DNA of 64,000 nt from Melieria omissa. Its lineage: Eukaryota; Arthropoda; Insecta; Diptera; Ulidiidae. Under the pieces are notes generated by a model. The model was not told the origin of the DNA. It was given only the letters and a program-made list of their open reading frames with translations, and searched no databases. Location: contig OZ020267.1 of NCBI GenBank assembly GCA_963971225.1, positions 146,847,427-146,911,426 of the forward strand, read 5' to 3'. Position numbers and translations under genes: made by a program. Shown here piece by piece: positions 47,936-59,725 of this stretch; the stretch's first letter is position 1; each line of letters begins with the position of its first letter.

Positions 47936-48170
47936 AAACGAGGAAAAGCAGACATTAGATATTTGTTTTTGAAAGACAATGCACCAACGCAGATTAAAAA
48001 TGAGTTGGACGCTCTCTATAGAAATTCTGCACTATAATTTACCACTGTGGAATTTTATTCCAGCTGAATTTAATCGCGGTCGTACCAGCTTGGGAGACGA
48101 TAACCATTCGGAACGTTCAAAAACTTCAACCACTGACATAACATCACCAAAGTTAACCAAATGATAGAAG
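47936..48170 (+). pseudogene. mariner transposase N-terminal helix-turn-helix, frameshifted
   Basis: The first frame gives RYLFLKDNAPTQIKNELDAL; after a stop and a one-base shift near 48062 a second frame gives AEFNRGRTSLGDDNHSERSK and TSTTD. Both are hallmark stretches of the mariner DNA-binding domain (linker GRTSLGDD-RSGRPKT in intact copies). Confidence 0.88.
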
Positions 48171-48186
48171 ACTACCGATGAATTAA

Positions 48187-48912
48187 GGGGGAACTACCTT
48201 TAGACACTTCAAAAAATCGATTTTTTTTAATTGTTTTAATCGATAGGTATATTGCCTTAGAATATCGTGTCAAAGTTTCAAAAGGTAATTCTCGAAATTG
48301 TGGAAGAGATGCATCCCGGAAATGACTGCCGCCGAGCTCGCCGAGCGCAAACTTTAAACTTTAAACGGCATTTTCTCGAAACCATGTTTTTCAACATTGT
48401 GTAAGTGATAATAAAATTACTAATGAACAGATTTTCATTATCTAGCATTAATTTTAAAGAGCATAAAAAATTGTTCTATCTAAACTAAAGTTTTAAAAAG
48501 CAAAACATTTTTAGACATTTTTTGACTGCATATATAACAAAATTTCTTGTGAAAATCCTAATTTTTTTTTTGTGAAGCCTGTTTTAGAGGGTTAATTTTC
48601 GAATTTCGTAAAAATTTTAGTTCATCGACGATAGAAAACCCTCTCGAGTAAGAAAATGTTTGGTTTTTTTATTTCAGACTAAAATTGCGGCCAGCATCAC
48701 TTACACAATTTACGATGTCAGCGGCGATATGACTTACAGAATCATTGAAAAATTTGTTAAATTTCTGTTTGCACTTTTACAAAAATGTTTTTTTTTACCT
48801 CAGACATCACTGTAAATATATATTATATTGATTTGAAAAGAACTGTTTTCATTTCCCTGTAAATCGACTGTAAAAATGACCTTTTTTTCGGCCTCTAAAG
48901 GTAGTTCCCCCC
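48187..48912. mobile_element. GGGGGAACTACC-ended element nested in mariner
   Basis: Left end GGGGGAACTACCTTTAGA and right end TCTAAAGGTAGTTCCCCCC form an inverted repeat of at least 18 bp. Deleting the block restores the mariner reading (ATTAAGGTAAAAGAAATGGC). A possible 4 bp TAAG repeat flanks it, but the G-run blurs the boundary. The 0.7 kb interior has no frame. Superfamily unknown. Confidence 0.82.
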
Positions 48913-49541
48913 GTAAGGTAAAAGAAATGGCACAGGTTGTTAATATCCAAAGATTGTGATGGTCACCTTGTCACAAATTGAATAAAGATTTGGGTATGAG
49001 AAAGCAGTCCGCGCGTTGGGGTCCGCATTTGCTTACGTTAGATTAAAAACGTTTTCGAATGAAGATTTTCAAAACTTTGTTGACTACTTGACCACTCGTC
49101 TAATTTGTTCCTTAAGTTAAAAGTTGCGTTAGAAATATGGAGATTTTTTCAAATGAAGCAACCACCAATTTTGTAAACCATTATTTTTCAGTTCTATTTG
49201 GACTGATTGAAGATATCGAAGGCAGAGATCTCTTTTCTGACAAAAGTTTTCGTCAAATGATTTGGCCATCACGAATAACGTACACTATGGTTTTTTAGAG
49301 AAAGATGCCGAGTACTTTATAGACTGGTTGCAGATATGGAAGGCAGAGATTTGCTTTTCTGATAGAGGTTTTCTTCAAAACTTCAATATTTTCCGCAGAA
49401 AATGCCGATTACTATTTGGACTGGTTGAAGAGATGGGAGGATCAATAGGAGAATAGTGTATAATTACCAGGAAATTATTTAGAAAAATATAAAAAACTTA
49501 CATGTTTTCTTAGATCCAAAACTTTTCAGACCAGCCTCGTA

Positions 49542-52440
49542 ATATCTACGAGACAAATCAGCGATTCTAAACCATAATGCAAGATTTGAGCTGATATACT
49601 TTTGTCAGGTGTCATACAAATTTGAACTGTACTGTTTGTAGTTTGGACAAAGTGGAATAATTAAAAGAAAGAATGAGAAAAATCCGGTTTAGAATTTTTG
49701 TAAAATTTTACTTAAGCCACTAAGAAACTACATACTTATAGACTCAATGGCATTGGAAAATGTGTCTGGGACTCTCTAGTTTGGTTCCTTACTGAGGCTT
49801 AATAATATAAAATTAGTTATAGTTTGATGTTGTTAAATTAGTAAAATCCATCCATCAGTCCATCCAACCATCTATCTATCTACAAATTTATACTACATAT
49901 AATCTGCGTCTGTAGCTGAACCTAAGAACTTTTATTGTACCAACCTCTACGGACCAGATGAACTCAGCTGAGGTCATTGTATATTTAAGCATTTCTACAT
50001 ATTCATTTTTGTTGTAAATATTGTTTCTTGTAAGCCGACGCACACAGTGTAATTGTTGCTGTGAGGTCAGAAGTGCAGCTAAGCTAAAATTGTTGGAAGC
50101 CGGTGCAAAGAAGAAGCAGCCGAACTTTCACTAACCTATTTCGACTCGAGTTCGCACGAGTTCGTGTCTGTATAACTCAAATGTTAAAACGCCTAAAAGC
50201 ATGCCACAAATAGTTTTGCACAACAAGCAACCGCATTTATGAAGGTGTCCCTACAAATTTGGTCGTCTAAGCGCAGACAGACTAATAAACTACTACTACA
50301 CTAATAAATTAGTGGCCTCAAATTAATTGTTGACCCAATTTTAAAATTGCAAACATTTGTAACTAAAAAAGCGCTTTTATTTTAAATTCGAATTTTAGTG
50401 TTTTGTAATACGAGTCGCTTCACGAGAAAATGTTTAAGCAAACAAAGATAAATATCAGTTAATTAAGGTGAAATCGCATACCGGCCGCTGGCAGCTGTCA
50501 ACAGCGTGAAATGTCACTGGGTGATTGGCTGGAAAATTGTGTCAGCAACTGCTCGAACCCCTTCATTATTCGGTGTGTTGAGTCGCTTGTTGATTAAAAT
50601 CAAAATTAAATGCTATTTTGGGAAGTTTTTCCAAGTAACAAAAAATGCGAAAATGGTGAAAACTAAACGGCAAATTGCAGTTGAAATTAACGCGCTTAGC
50701 GAGGATTACGGCCGAGTGCCAAGAAGAATAATTGCAGCGTCGAATATGAGGCAACAACTGGGGAAAAGCATTGAAAAAAACATTGTTAAACAGCAAAAAA
50801 TTGAAAGGTGAAAATGAACTGTTGACAATGCAACCACAGCAACAGTGACGGCAGCAAAAGCCGATTGCGTGGAGCGATCAATCAAAATCAACTATTGATG
50901 AATGAAGTGTAATGAGCGCATAGGCAGAGGGGGAAATTGTGCTCGGTTTTGGGGTGGAAAATGCTGAAATTGTTACAATATTAAACGCCGAATGGTAGGT
51001 AGATGCACAAATGCAACAACACAATGGAGTGGCAGTAAAATCCGTTAAGCGGCAAAAGACTGACTAACCCCTCATTGCATTTTGTGTACTCGACTCACAA
51101 AGAGTAAACGAAAAAATATGTTAGATAACAAAAAAAAATAGTAAAAATGAAAATATTTACCTCTCGCTGCAATGCTTAATCCGCTTTGACTGCATTGTAT
51201 AAGCAATGTGGGGGCGTATCGAGGCAAAGGTCTTCTGACGCTGCTTTTGAAATGTCTTGTTGGACCGCTGACTGCGTTGTCTTTGGTCGGTTGGCGGCAG
51301 TTTTATCTTCACTTTGTTGTCACCTCAGTTCAAATGTGCAGCAACAACGTGCCACAGAATGCAGTTTACAACAATAACTATAACAACAACAACAAAGTCC
51401 AACATTATCGTTGCAAGTAGTTGACAAGTGTCTTAAAGTTGCTTCCGCAAAGTGTTTGCTGTTGCTGCGTTGACTTATAGCTCTGCGCCTTTAGTTGTTT
51501 TTGCTTTTGAAATTACAGCAATATCATGTCACATTGTGTGCGAGGTTAATGTCATAAAAGACAGATTTGAAGTTTTCATACGTTGCTGGCCAACATTGTA
51601 GACGTCGTTCGGAAAGTTTTTCACTTTGAAAGATAACTTTTTTAAGAGTTTTTGTGACCCATATTTTTTGAAACATATGTTTTTCATTTACTTGAATTTT
51701 TTTAATTTTTAGCAAAAGTTGTACTCCAAAAAATTTTGGTATTTCCTATGCAGCTTTCTTTGGCTTTTGTTTTGTAAAATATAAAGTTGTGAATTTTGCA
51801 AAATTTTTTTTAAAGCTTTGTTAATTTTTGTTATTTTTCTTTGTTTTTTGTGATATGTCTTGCTAGACGTCGTTTTTGTTTAGAAGTTTTTGAGTATAAA
51901 AAATAAAACTCTTGAATTCCTGGGAAATTATTCATTAAATTTAAATGAAATGAAATAAATTTTATAATTATTTTGTTAATTTATTTTGTATTTATTTAAA
52001 TATTTCACTACATTTCGATTACAACTCAGCTTCAAGATTTTTTGTTTTGAAATTTTCTGAAATCTTAACCCAAAAATTGAACAGGCACAAAGCTGCACAC
52101 AGTTTCTGCTAAACCAATATTTTGTCGGACCAATCACTAAAATTCTTTTTTTTTATATTTTAAAATTAAATCAGATGACCTGTGCACACTAATGAAATCT
52201 TTATTGTTAGTTCTTAAAAAATGTATTATTATTTAAAAATGTATTATTAAATTTTATTATTTATTATTATAGATATATAGTTGTGCGGCAGGCCAATCAC
52301 CAACCTTGGCAGAACAACACAACCGATTAACGCAACCAACACAAGGCCCATTGTGGAGGACCTCTGCTCCAGAGAGAAGTGAACAAGAAAAAAAATATAG
52401 TTGCGAAGAATTTTTTAAAAGGACTTTACACAATTTTCTC
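49542..52440. other. gene-free non-coding stretch
   Basis: No assignable gene. A CATC/TATC run lies near 49850-49885 and a CAACAA run near 51375-51395. Frames around 50506-50811 lack any motif. Confidence 0.5.
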
Positions 52441-52447
52441 ATAGAAA

Positions 52448-53390
52448 CTTTTTAAAATTTCCTCAAAAGATCTGTTCAAGAAAATGAAACCCTTTCGCTG
52501 AGTCTTTGAGTTCTTAGAAGTCCAACAGTTCCCTATGACTTCCACTCTAGCTTTTCCAAATTTCCTCAAAAGATCTGTTCAAAAATATGAAACCCTTTCG
52601 CTGAGTCTTTGAGTTCTTAAGAGACCAATAATTCACTATGACTTCCACTCCACTTTTCAAAATTTCCTCAACAGATCTGTTAAAGAAAATTAAGTCCTTT
52701 CGCTGAGTCTTTGAGTTCTTAGAAGTCCAACAGTTCCCTATGTCTTCCACTCTTAAAAAATATGAGACCCTTTCGCTGAGTCTTTGAGTTCTTAAGAGAC
52801 CAACAATTCACTATGACTTCCACTCCACTTTTCAACATTTTCTCAAAAGATTTGTCCAAGAAAATAAAACCCTTTCGCTGAGTCTTTGAGTTCTTAGAAG
52901 TCCAAGAATTCCCTATGACTTCCACTCTAACTTTTCCAAATTTCCTCAAAAGTTCTGTTCAAGAAAATGAAACCCTTTCGCTGAGTCTTTGAGTTCTTAA
53001 GAGACCAACAATTTACTATGACTTCCACTCCACTTTTCCAAATTTCCTCAAAAGATCTGTTCAAGAAAATGAAGTTCTTTCGCTGAGTCTTTGAGTTCTT
53101 AGAAGTCCAACAATTCCCTATGACTTCCACTCTATTCCAAATATCCTCAAAAGATCTGTTCAAGAAAATTAAACCCTTTCGCTGAGTCTTTGAGTTCTTC
53201 ACCAGTCCAAATCCAAATCTCTTATCCAATCCCTTAAATGATCTGTTTATGAAAATGAATTCTTTTCGCCGTGTCTTTCACTCATTTGATAGTCAGACAA
53301 TTATTTATGACTCTCCCTCTAACTTTTTCAAATTCCCTTAAATGATCTGTTTATGAAAATGAAATCTTTTTACCAAGTTTTTTCAAATTT
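52448..53390. repeat. 102 bp tandem array, about 10 units
   Basis: The landmark CCCTTTCGCTGAGTCTTTGA occurs near 52491, 52594, 52696, 52769, 52871, 52974, 53076 and 53175, giving a 102-103 bp unit with one 73 bp short unit; two more degenerate units follow to 53390. Two unit types tend to alternate: one with TTAGAAGTCCAACAGTTCCC, the other with TTAAGAGACCAACAATTCAC. Because 102 is divisible by 3, the minus strand shows a 34-residue repeat (KNSKTQRKGFIFLNRSFEE) over several frames. I see no start, splice or transcript signal to call it coding. Confidence 0.92.
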
Positions 53391-53788
53391 TGAACTCATA
53401 CTTAACTTTAAAAATTTCTATTGTGAAACTTTCTGAAAAGTTTGGCCCAATAAATCGAAGAAACAAGAGTTCATTTTAAAACACACTTTCCATCTCAACA
53501 ATCGTCGATGCAACAATCCATTGATCCATGATTCTAATAAATTCATTTAAATGATTCATCCATTTATTCACTATATCATTTCGTATTTATATTCGAAAAA
53601 AATAATTTGCATATTCTATAAAATAAAACACATACAAGATGCACAGACATTTATCATAGTAGCAGCTTAGCGATTAATAGATACAAGTATGGATATGTCG
53701 TCGGTATGTATGTTTGAAGTGAAAACTATGCACATAGGTAAGTAAGATGGGGCGCAGCTCTGTCGCACAGTGGGTCGCGCAGTCGTCA
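53391..53788 (-). other. 3' flank and probable 3' untranslated region of the corin-like gene
   Basis: Between the 102 bp array and the stop codon of the gene. It carries the poly(A) signal at 53563-53568; otherwise AT-rich with no frame. Confidence 0.5.
53563..53568 (-). terminator. candidate poly(A) signal AATAAA
   Basis: The exact hexamer on the minus strand, about 220 nt after the stop codon of the corin-like gene, and the only canonical one I saw between the stop and the tandem array. If used, the transcript ends here and the protease-less form is real. Not supported by anything beyond position. Confidence 0.45.
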
Positions 53789-56659
53789 TCAGGTTTTCAT
53801 TTTGCGTTTGATTGTGGTGCGGACGGTGCGCTTGTCGGTGCGCTGCGTGCTCGTCGTTGTCGTCGTCGTCGCCGCCGCCGTCGTGGACACGGCACCGCTG
53901 CGCGCCGTGGTGCTGCGCTCCTTGTAGACGCACATCAGCTCATCAGCGCCGTCTGGACAGTCGATTTTCTGCAAAATGTCATGCAATGCAATGTTTGTGC
54001 TGCTCTTGTTTTATGCAAACGAAGCGAGGCGCTCACCTTATCGCACAGCTGATCGACTGTTATGCATTTTCCGCTCACGCAACGCAGCTGATGTGCGGCA
54101 CAGGTGGCCGTCGGCGCTGCCAGTGGCCGCCTCGGCGCTTGCGTGGTGACCGCAACACGCATCGATGCGGCCGGTTTCAGCGGCGTTGTGTTCAGCGAGA
54201 ACTTGTTGTTGTTGTTGCTGGCGTTGCCACCTGCCGTGCGATTGGCGGCACGTGCTGCTGCCGCCGCCGCCGCCGCTGCGGAGTATTTGAATTTATTTTC
54301 CGAATCGCTGGTCATCATGATTTCCTTGCTGTCACGAAAATTCACTGACGCCGCCAGGAATTAATTAAATAAGTTTGCGCTTCAATTGTTTGTGTCGATT
54401 GTGCACAACTTACCGAATCCTTTGGGTCCCTCGCCGGGTACACTGTTGGTGACTTCCTCGTTGGAGACGCCGCTGGTGCGATTGTTGGTGATTTCGTGCA
54501 CTTGGAACTTGGTGCCCGACTCGTCGTCGGTGGTGGCAGTGATGTAGGTGTAGAGACCTTCGTTGGACTGGTTGGGCGAGAGAAAGCTGGCGTACGAGAA
54601 GACGCGCGGAAACGAGTTGAGTGCGGCCTCGTCAAAGGCTGCGGCAGCTGCCGCTTCCTCGCCGGAACCATACTCGTCGCAGTCCTCCTCGTCGGAGCCA
54701 TCGAAGCAGTCGTGCTTGAGATCGCAGCGTACCGACTCCGGCACACACTTCTCGTTGGAGTGACAGCGGAACTCGTCCGGATGGTCGCATACGAGGCAGC
54801 TGTCCTCGTCCTCGCCGGAGGCACAGTCCTTGATGTTGTCGCACTGCCACTGGTTCGGTATGCACGAACGATCGTAGCACTCGAACTCGTTGTCGTAGCA
54901 GTAGCCGCGACGGCGCGTGGGATCCTCGCAGCGGTGCGGGTCACTCGAGTCGGGATAGAGATGGCAGTCGAAGAGTTCGTTCAGCGCATCCCAGTTGGCA
55001 ATGATGATGGAGCAGGCTTCCAGAATGGCTGAAGGAAGAAGAAGAAATGGTTAGTAATTGTGAATGGTAAAGTGAGGTTATGTTAGCAGTTGCGAACCTT
55101 TGCATATTCTTCTACATGGCGGCAATACGCCAATGTGCGACGGCCTACACTCCGGTTCCAGGGTGGCGCAGATAAACTCCTGCGCACGCGTGGAGCAATT
55201 GGAGTCGATGAGCTTCTGATAGGCCTCACGCTCGCTCGGAAGCAGCTTGGTGGTCGAATTGAAGGTCAAGTCGTACTCGAGCACACCTTGACACATGGGC
55301 AGCGAGGTGGAGTAGCAGCCATGTTCCTGGGCGGTGGTGCGGCTGGCCGCTGTCATGGCGGCCGTGGGTCGCGAGAACGGCACCGGCGGTATGGTGGGCG
55401 AGACTTTTGCTATGGGGCCGCCGGTCGATGTCGGGACGGGCTGATTGAGCGGAAATAGCTATTGAAGAGAGACAATTGAAATTCATTGGATTCGAGACCC
55501 TGCGACCAAAACTTACGCCATTGATCAGCCGCAGTATGCGTTCGTCCTCCTCGATCGGCACGCCGAAGCTGTTCTGGTGGCCGTTGTAGCCGCTGAAGGG
55601 CAGAACGTTGGCCGGCACCAGTGCTGCCTCGGCGCTCGCATAGGTGGTGATCTCAGGCAGCGCTGCTGCTGTCGCTCTGTTGCCGGCGCCGCCGCCTTCC
55701 CTTGGCTCCTTGTCCGTGTCGACGGCGCCCTTGGTCGCTGCATACTCGAGTGTGGTGAGTGTCTGCTGCGGCGGCCGCTGGCGCGTGCGTGTGCTTATGG
55801 CACGCAAAATGGTCGACTCCTGTAGGCGGTGTAGGCGTTCGGTTGTTGTGGGCGTGGCTGTGGGTGTTGTGGTGGTAATGGCCGCGGCCAGCTGCAGTTC
55901 AATGGTGTCGGCGGTAACCAGCTCGTCGTACTGCTCGGTGGCATCGCTGTGCTGTTGGCGCCGCTGCAGATAGCGCTCGCGTGCCACACTCACGTCGTGC
56001 AGCCACATGCAGTACGTGATGAGTCCGAAGAAGAGCAGCACGCTGGCCACAAAGACGAGCGGCCAGCGCAGATACTTCCAGCGACAGAAGCGGCGCAAGT
56101 GCGCGAGCAGCGCCAGCGGCGCTGGTGTTGGCGGCTTGATGGTGGTGGCCTCCTGCGTGTCCAGGTAGTAGTTGCCGGTGAGCGGATACTTGTAGCGGCG
56201 CACCTGCAGCTCGGCCAGACTTTCCGGATGGCCAATCATACTGATGCGTTGCTTGCGGTGGCTGGATTCGGACGGCGGCGCAAACGACTGCTGACTGGGC
56301 TCTGAAGTGGCGCCGCTGTTGTTGTCGCTATTGATGTGGTTGGCAATGGCGTTGCCGTCCCAGTTGCTGCGCAGCGTCGAGGCGCGCGAGTAGTTCTTGT
56401 CGTCGGGCGGCTCGTTGCTGCCGGCACTCTGCACAACGCTGATGCCCAGCCCGTGCGGATACTTGGTCGGCTGGCGGCGCAGACCACCGCTGCCGTTGCG
56501 CGCATTAGCGCCAATTTGTTGCTGTCTATCGCTGGCGTAACTGCCATTGCTGCTGCTGCTGCTGTTGTTGTTGTCGTGCGCTTTGACTGTCTCGTGCAGA
56601 TTTATGGCCAACTCCGACTTGAATGCGCCATTGGTGCGCGCTTCTGTCTGTCTGTCCAT
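53789..56659 (-). CDS. Corin: corin-like type II membrane protein (Frizzled + LDLa domains), 868 aa
   Basis: Five exons: 56659-55517, 55458-55098, 55028-54414, 54344-54037 and 53968-53789. Introns are 58-69 bp with GT-AG ends; phases (0, 1, 1, 0) join without a break. The ATG at 56659 follows an in-frame TGA 21 nt upstream and has A at -3. Residues 1-198 are a Ser/Asn-rich cytoplasmic tail; about 199-220 is a membrane helix (WPLVFVASVLLFFGLITYCM). Residues 429-535 are a Frizzled domain with ten cysteines (CRRICK at 496-501). LDLa modules lie at 545-579, 582-618 (CFDGSDEEDC) and 788-822. A nine-Ala tract and Asn run precede the third. The C-terminus is Thr/Lys-rich. Mammalian corin cleaves pro-natriuretic peptides with a C-terminal protease; insect substrates are unknown to me. 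Here no SRCR or protease follows, so the protein as read is non-catalytic or the gene continues from an internal donor outside the window. Confidence 0.85.
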
Positions 56660-57654
56660 GATTGCTTGTTGTTGTATTCACCTTCGCTGCGTCTGCGTCT
56701 GCGGTTGCATCGATGGATGCAATGCGCCGCACCTCAGCTTCAACTCGTCGTCGACTGAATGGCCGTCAGTGCCGACAAACGGCCTCAGCGGCAACGACAA
56801 CGACGACGACGACGACAATGCGAAATGTCAATGGAGAACTGGGCGCTGACCCCGCGCGCGTGCGCAACGCTCCACACAGACGCCAAATGCGATGCGCTGC
56901 TGCTGAACTTTGTGATCGATTACACAAGCGTTTGTGCAGCCACAACAACAACAACAACAAATCGATGGTGTTTTTTGCGCGCGCTGCGGCCACGGATGCG
57001 CTTGCAGATTTGTGGTAATTGCCTTTGTTTGGTGGCGCGTACTGGCTATGATTGTTGTTGTTGTTTTTGTTGCTGTTCAGTTGGCTAATGCTGTGCGCGC
57101 ATGTTGGCCGCACTCGTTGCGGCTTTGAGTTGTTTTAGGCTGAAATGGCAAAGTAAAAACCCCAGATAAATGTGCAGCTGAAGAAGTAGGAGAAAGGTGC
57201 CGGGAGTGGGAAGGGGGGATGGAGAAGAAGAAGAGCTTTTGCAGCTCGACTATTCGTGCAATGCAATAAAGGAAATGTCAATCGTTTGAACTTTCCAAAT
57301 TGATTGCAACCGGCATTCGAACGAATCACATAAGTCAAGTACGTTTGCGATTGAGAGGTTGTATTGGTGTGGTTGTTGTTGTTATTGCTGTCGTTGCTTT
57401 AATTTAATATCGTTCAAAAACAATGGCGACGATTTGTTAGAGTTGACGATTGCTCTGCTTATCTAATTGAGAGTTGTGCATGGCTTTCGTTTTCTCACAG
57501 TTGAAAGTGGAAGCGATGCGGCGGGAATTGTCGAATTCACAACAAGTGAGGTTAGGTTGGCACAAATTGTAACCCACATACTGTTTGTCGTTGTGGTGAA
57601 AGGTGAATGAAATTAAAGATGACATAACGAGAAATGATGTGATGTATTGTGAAC
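56660..57654. other. upstream region of the corin-like gene
   Basis: GC-richer up to about 57130, with CGACGACGA and CAACAACAA runs that open frames on both strands. It probably includes the 5' untranslated sequence and promoter. No second gene recognised. Confidence 0.5.
56753..56758 (-). promoter_or_regulatory. candidate initiator TCAGTC
   Basis: The minus strand reads ATTCAGTCG, matching the arthropod initiator TCAGTY, with its A at 56756, 97 nt before the ATG. No TATA box and no good downstream promoter element was seen. A 5' untranslated exon further upstream is equally possible. Confidence 0.22.
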
Positions 57655-57658
57655 TTAA

Positions 57659-58323
57659 CCCTTTCGACTCCAAAGCTACCTGAGAGCAACTTCACCTGTT
57701 TGTCATCTTATAGCAAAAGCTACGATTGATTTATGGATTTAATTTAAGTGGGTGACAACAAATTAGTATTTTTAGAAGTGAATTCAAAGCAAATTACAAA
57801 AATTTTACTGTTATCCGCAAAATAATATCCAATAATTTGCAGCGATATGAGGGAAAGTTTGTATTCTAATTGAAGTCTACGAATTGGGCGCGTTTGATCA
57901 AAACCCTGTTTCTTTAATAATGGTTTAATAAAATCAAAAAGTGATAATTTTGTATTTTTCCATATATATTAAGTAATTTTTCTGTAATTAAAAAATATTG
58001 ATACAAAATTTATTTTACTCGTTTTAAGCTAAATCTGTTCAAAAGTAAACGAGATCTAGAACTCTAACAAAGAGGCGTGGTTAAATAAAATCAAAAAGTG
58101 GTAATTTTGTATTTTTCTATAGACATTAAATAATTTTTCTGTAATTAGAAAATATTGATACAAAATTTATTTAACCCGTTTTAAGCTAAAATTGTTCAAA
58201 AGTAAACTAGCTCTAGAACTCTAACGAAGAGGCGTGGCGACTTCAAATGTCGTGTGCACATTTCGTAGAAAAGTGTTTCATGATTTAAATACCAAAAAGT
58301 AATATCAAGACCCAGGGTAAGGG
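57659..58323. mobile_element. piggyBac-like MITE, copy 2, with internal duplication
   Basis: TTAA on both sides (57655-57658, 58324-58327). The left terminus is CCCTTTCGACTCC; the right terminus is partly deleted. The interior matches 26329-26849, but a segment of about 165 bp (AATAAAATCAAAAAGTG to ACTCTAAC-AAGAGGCGTGG) is present twice in tandem, at about 57923-58083 and 58084-58250. Confidence 0.85.
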
Positions 58324-58327
58324 TTAA

Positions 58328-59725
58328 AGTTGATTCCACTCGCTTGAATGTCTTTCGAGGCGGTAATTTTTCTTTGTGTAGTTGTTCTTACAATCTCTGA
58401 GTTTTTATCTCTGCATATTTCTTAAAAATTTTTCATGCAACAATTGCAATTATTGTCTGATTTATTCACTGCCTTGACTGCCCTAACCTCAATGTTTCAT
58501 ATGAAATTGTGGCAAACAACCAACCGACACACTTTGGTCATATCGCACAACAAACAAATGACCTAAAACGCACACACTGACATTAAACTGTCGTGATCAC
58601 GTCTCATCGGACATTAAATGTTGCTGCGGCGCGCAGACAGACACAGTTTATACCTCTTCGCAAGTGGCTAATAAAATTTATCACACGACTGCCATCTGGT
58701 GGCGCAGTTGCACAGCAACGTTGTTTACTTGTTGTTGTTGTTTATTAATTGCATTGAGCAATTGTTGCAGCGCGCACCGCAAACCGCACAGCCAACGGTC
58801 GTAAGCCCATTGCAACGCTGGCTGCCAAAACAATTCTCTCATTTGTCAAGCAACACGCCGCGCAGTCGCTTTGTTGCCGCACCACACAACCAACGCCGAC
58901 GCCGACGCCTTTCGGTGAATCTTTAAATTGCCAACGCTGACGCTGGTTGCTGCTTTTTCCCAGCAACGCCGCCAACATTGCAGACACAACCTGCCTGCGC
59001 AACAACAACTAAAATAACAACAATTTGGCAAAAAAAAGAAGCCACCACGGCGCGTCAACGTTTGCCAATAGAAATAAAATTAAATGCGAATAAATTGAGC
59101 GAGTGAGGTAATCGTCGTTGTTGTCGCAGTCGCCACAACAACAGCAACTTGCAACTTGGCTGCTGTTGACCTTTTCACTTGAGTTCTTTTTTTTTTTGTG
59201 CCATTATTATTGTTGTTTGGGTTGCTTCTGCTTTGTGTTATTATTGTTGTTGCTAAATTTTCATATTCGCTACTTTGTGTTACTTCAGTTTTTGGTTTTT
59301 GTTTAATTTTTTATTAATTTTCATTTGCCGTTTACGGCATTTGTCTGTGTTTGTGGCTGGTTGCAGCGATTGTTGCAGTGGCAAGTGGTATTTTGCGCAG
59401 TTGCGCTGCTGCTGCTGGGCGCATTCTTGGCATTGTTGTTGTGCCATTAGACTGGCCGAATGATGATTGTGGCCAGCGCAATGGCAACTGGTTTCAAATA
59501 TTTTGTTACTGTGGCGATTACTTAAATTTCTTGGCTGATAAATGTGTTTCGAGTGAGCACTGCAACTAACAGCGCTGTGGCACAGAAGACATTTGGGCGC
59601 CTGAAACCCAAAACAAAGTTGAGTTTGGTTTGAGGTTTGATAGAAATGGAAATGGGTGACATATACAAAGAATTCCAACAACATTAAAATTGCTGTGCAA
59701 GACACCTTAAAAGTTTACATAGTTT
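58328..59725. other. gene-free non-coding stretch
   Basis: Contains GTTGTT runs near 58730 and 59115-59250 and GC-richer sequence at 58770-59060 that is open on both strands. No protein motif recognised. Confidence 0.5.

Larger units (their letters stand above)
47787..49539 (+). mobile_element. mariner element, internally deleted, carrying a nested element
   Basis: Inverted termini CGAGGATGGGACGGAAAGTT and, from the right, CGAGGCTGGTCTGAAAAGTT, each next to TA. It keeps the transposase N-terminus (47936-48165), is split at 48187-48912 by another element, resumes with KEMAQVVNIS (VREIAEVVGIS in intact relatives), then jumps to a C-terminal segment present about three times (49150-49440). The core with the catalytic residues is missing. 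Confidence 0.82.

Noticed and set aside
52547..53229. Repeat protein with a 34-residue unit on the minus strand
   Set aside because: The unit length of 102 bp keeps any frame open; frame breaks occur at short units and no start or splice context is convincing. Kept as a finding, not as a gene.
53812..54348. Long plus-strand frames opposite the corin-like exons (also 54496-55032, 56336-56758 and others)
   Set aside because: They are antisense shadows of GC-rich coding exons; the minus-strand reading has conserved cysteine modules and consistent splice sites, the plus-strand readings do not.
54342..54944. 200-codon minus-strand frame overlapping exon 3
   Set aside because: It is in another frame of the same exon and is Thr/Ser/Arg-rich without motifs; the LDLa modules lie in the other frame.
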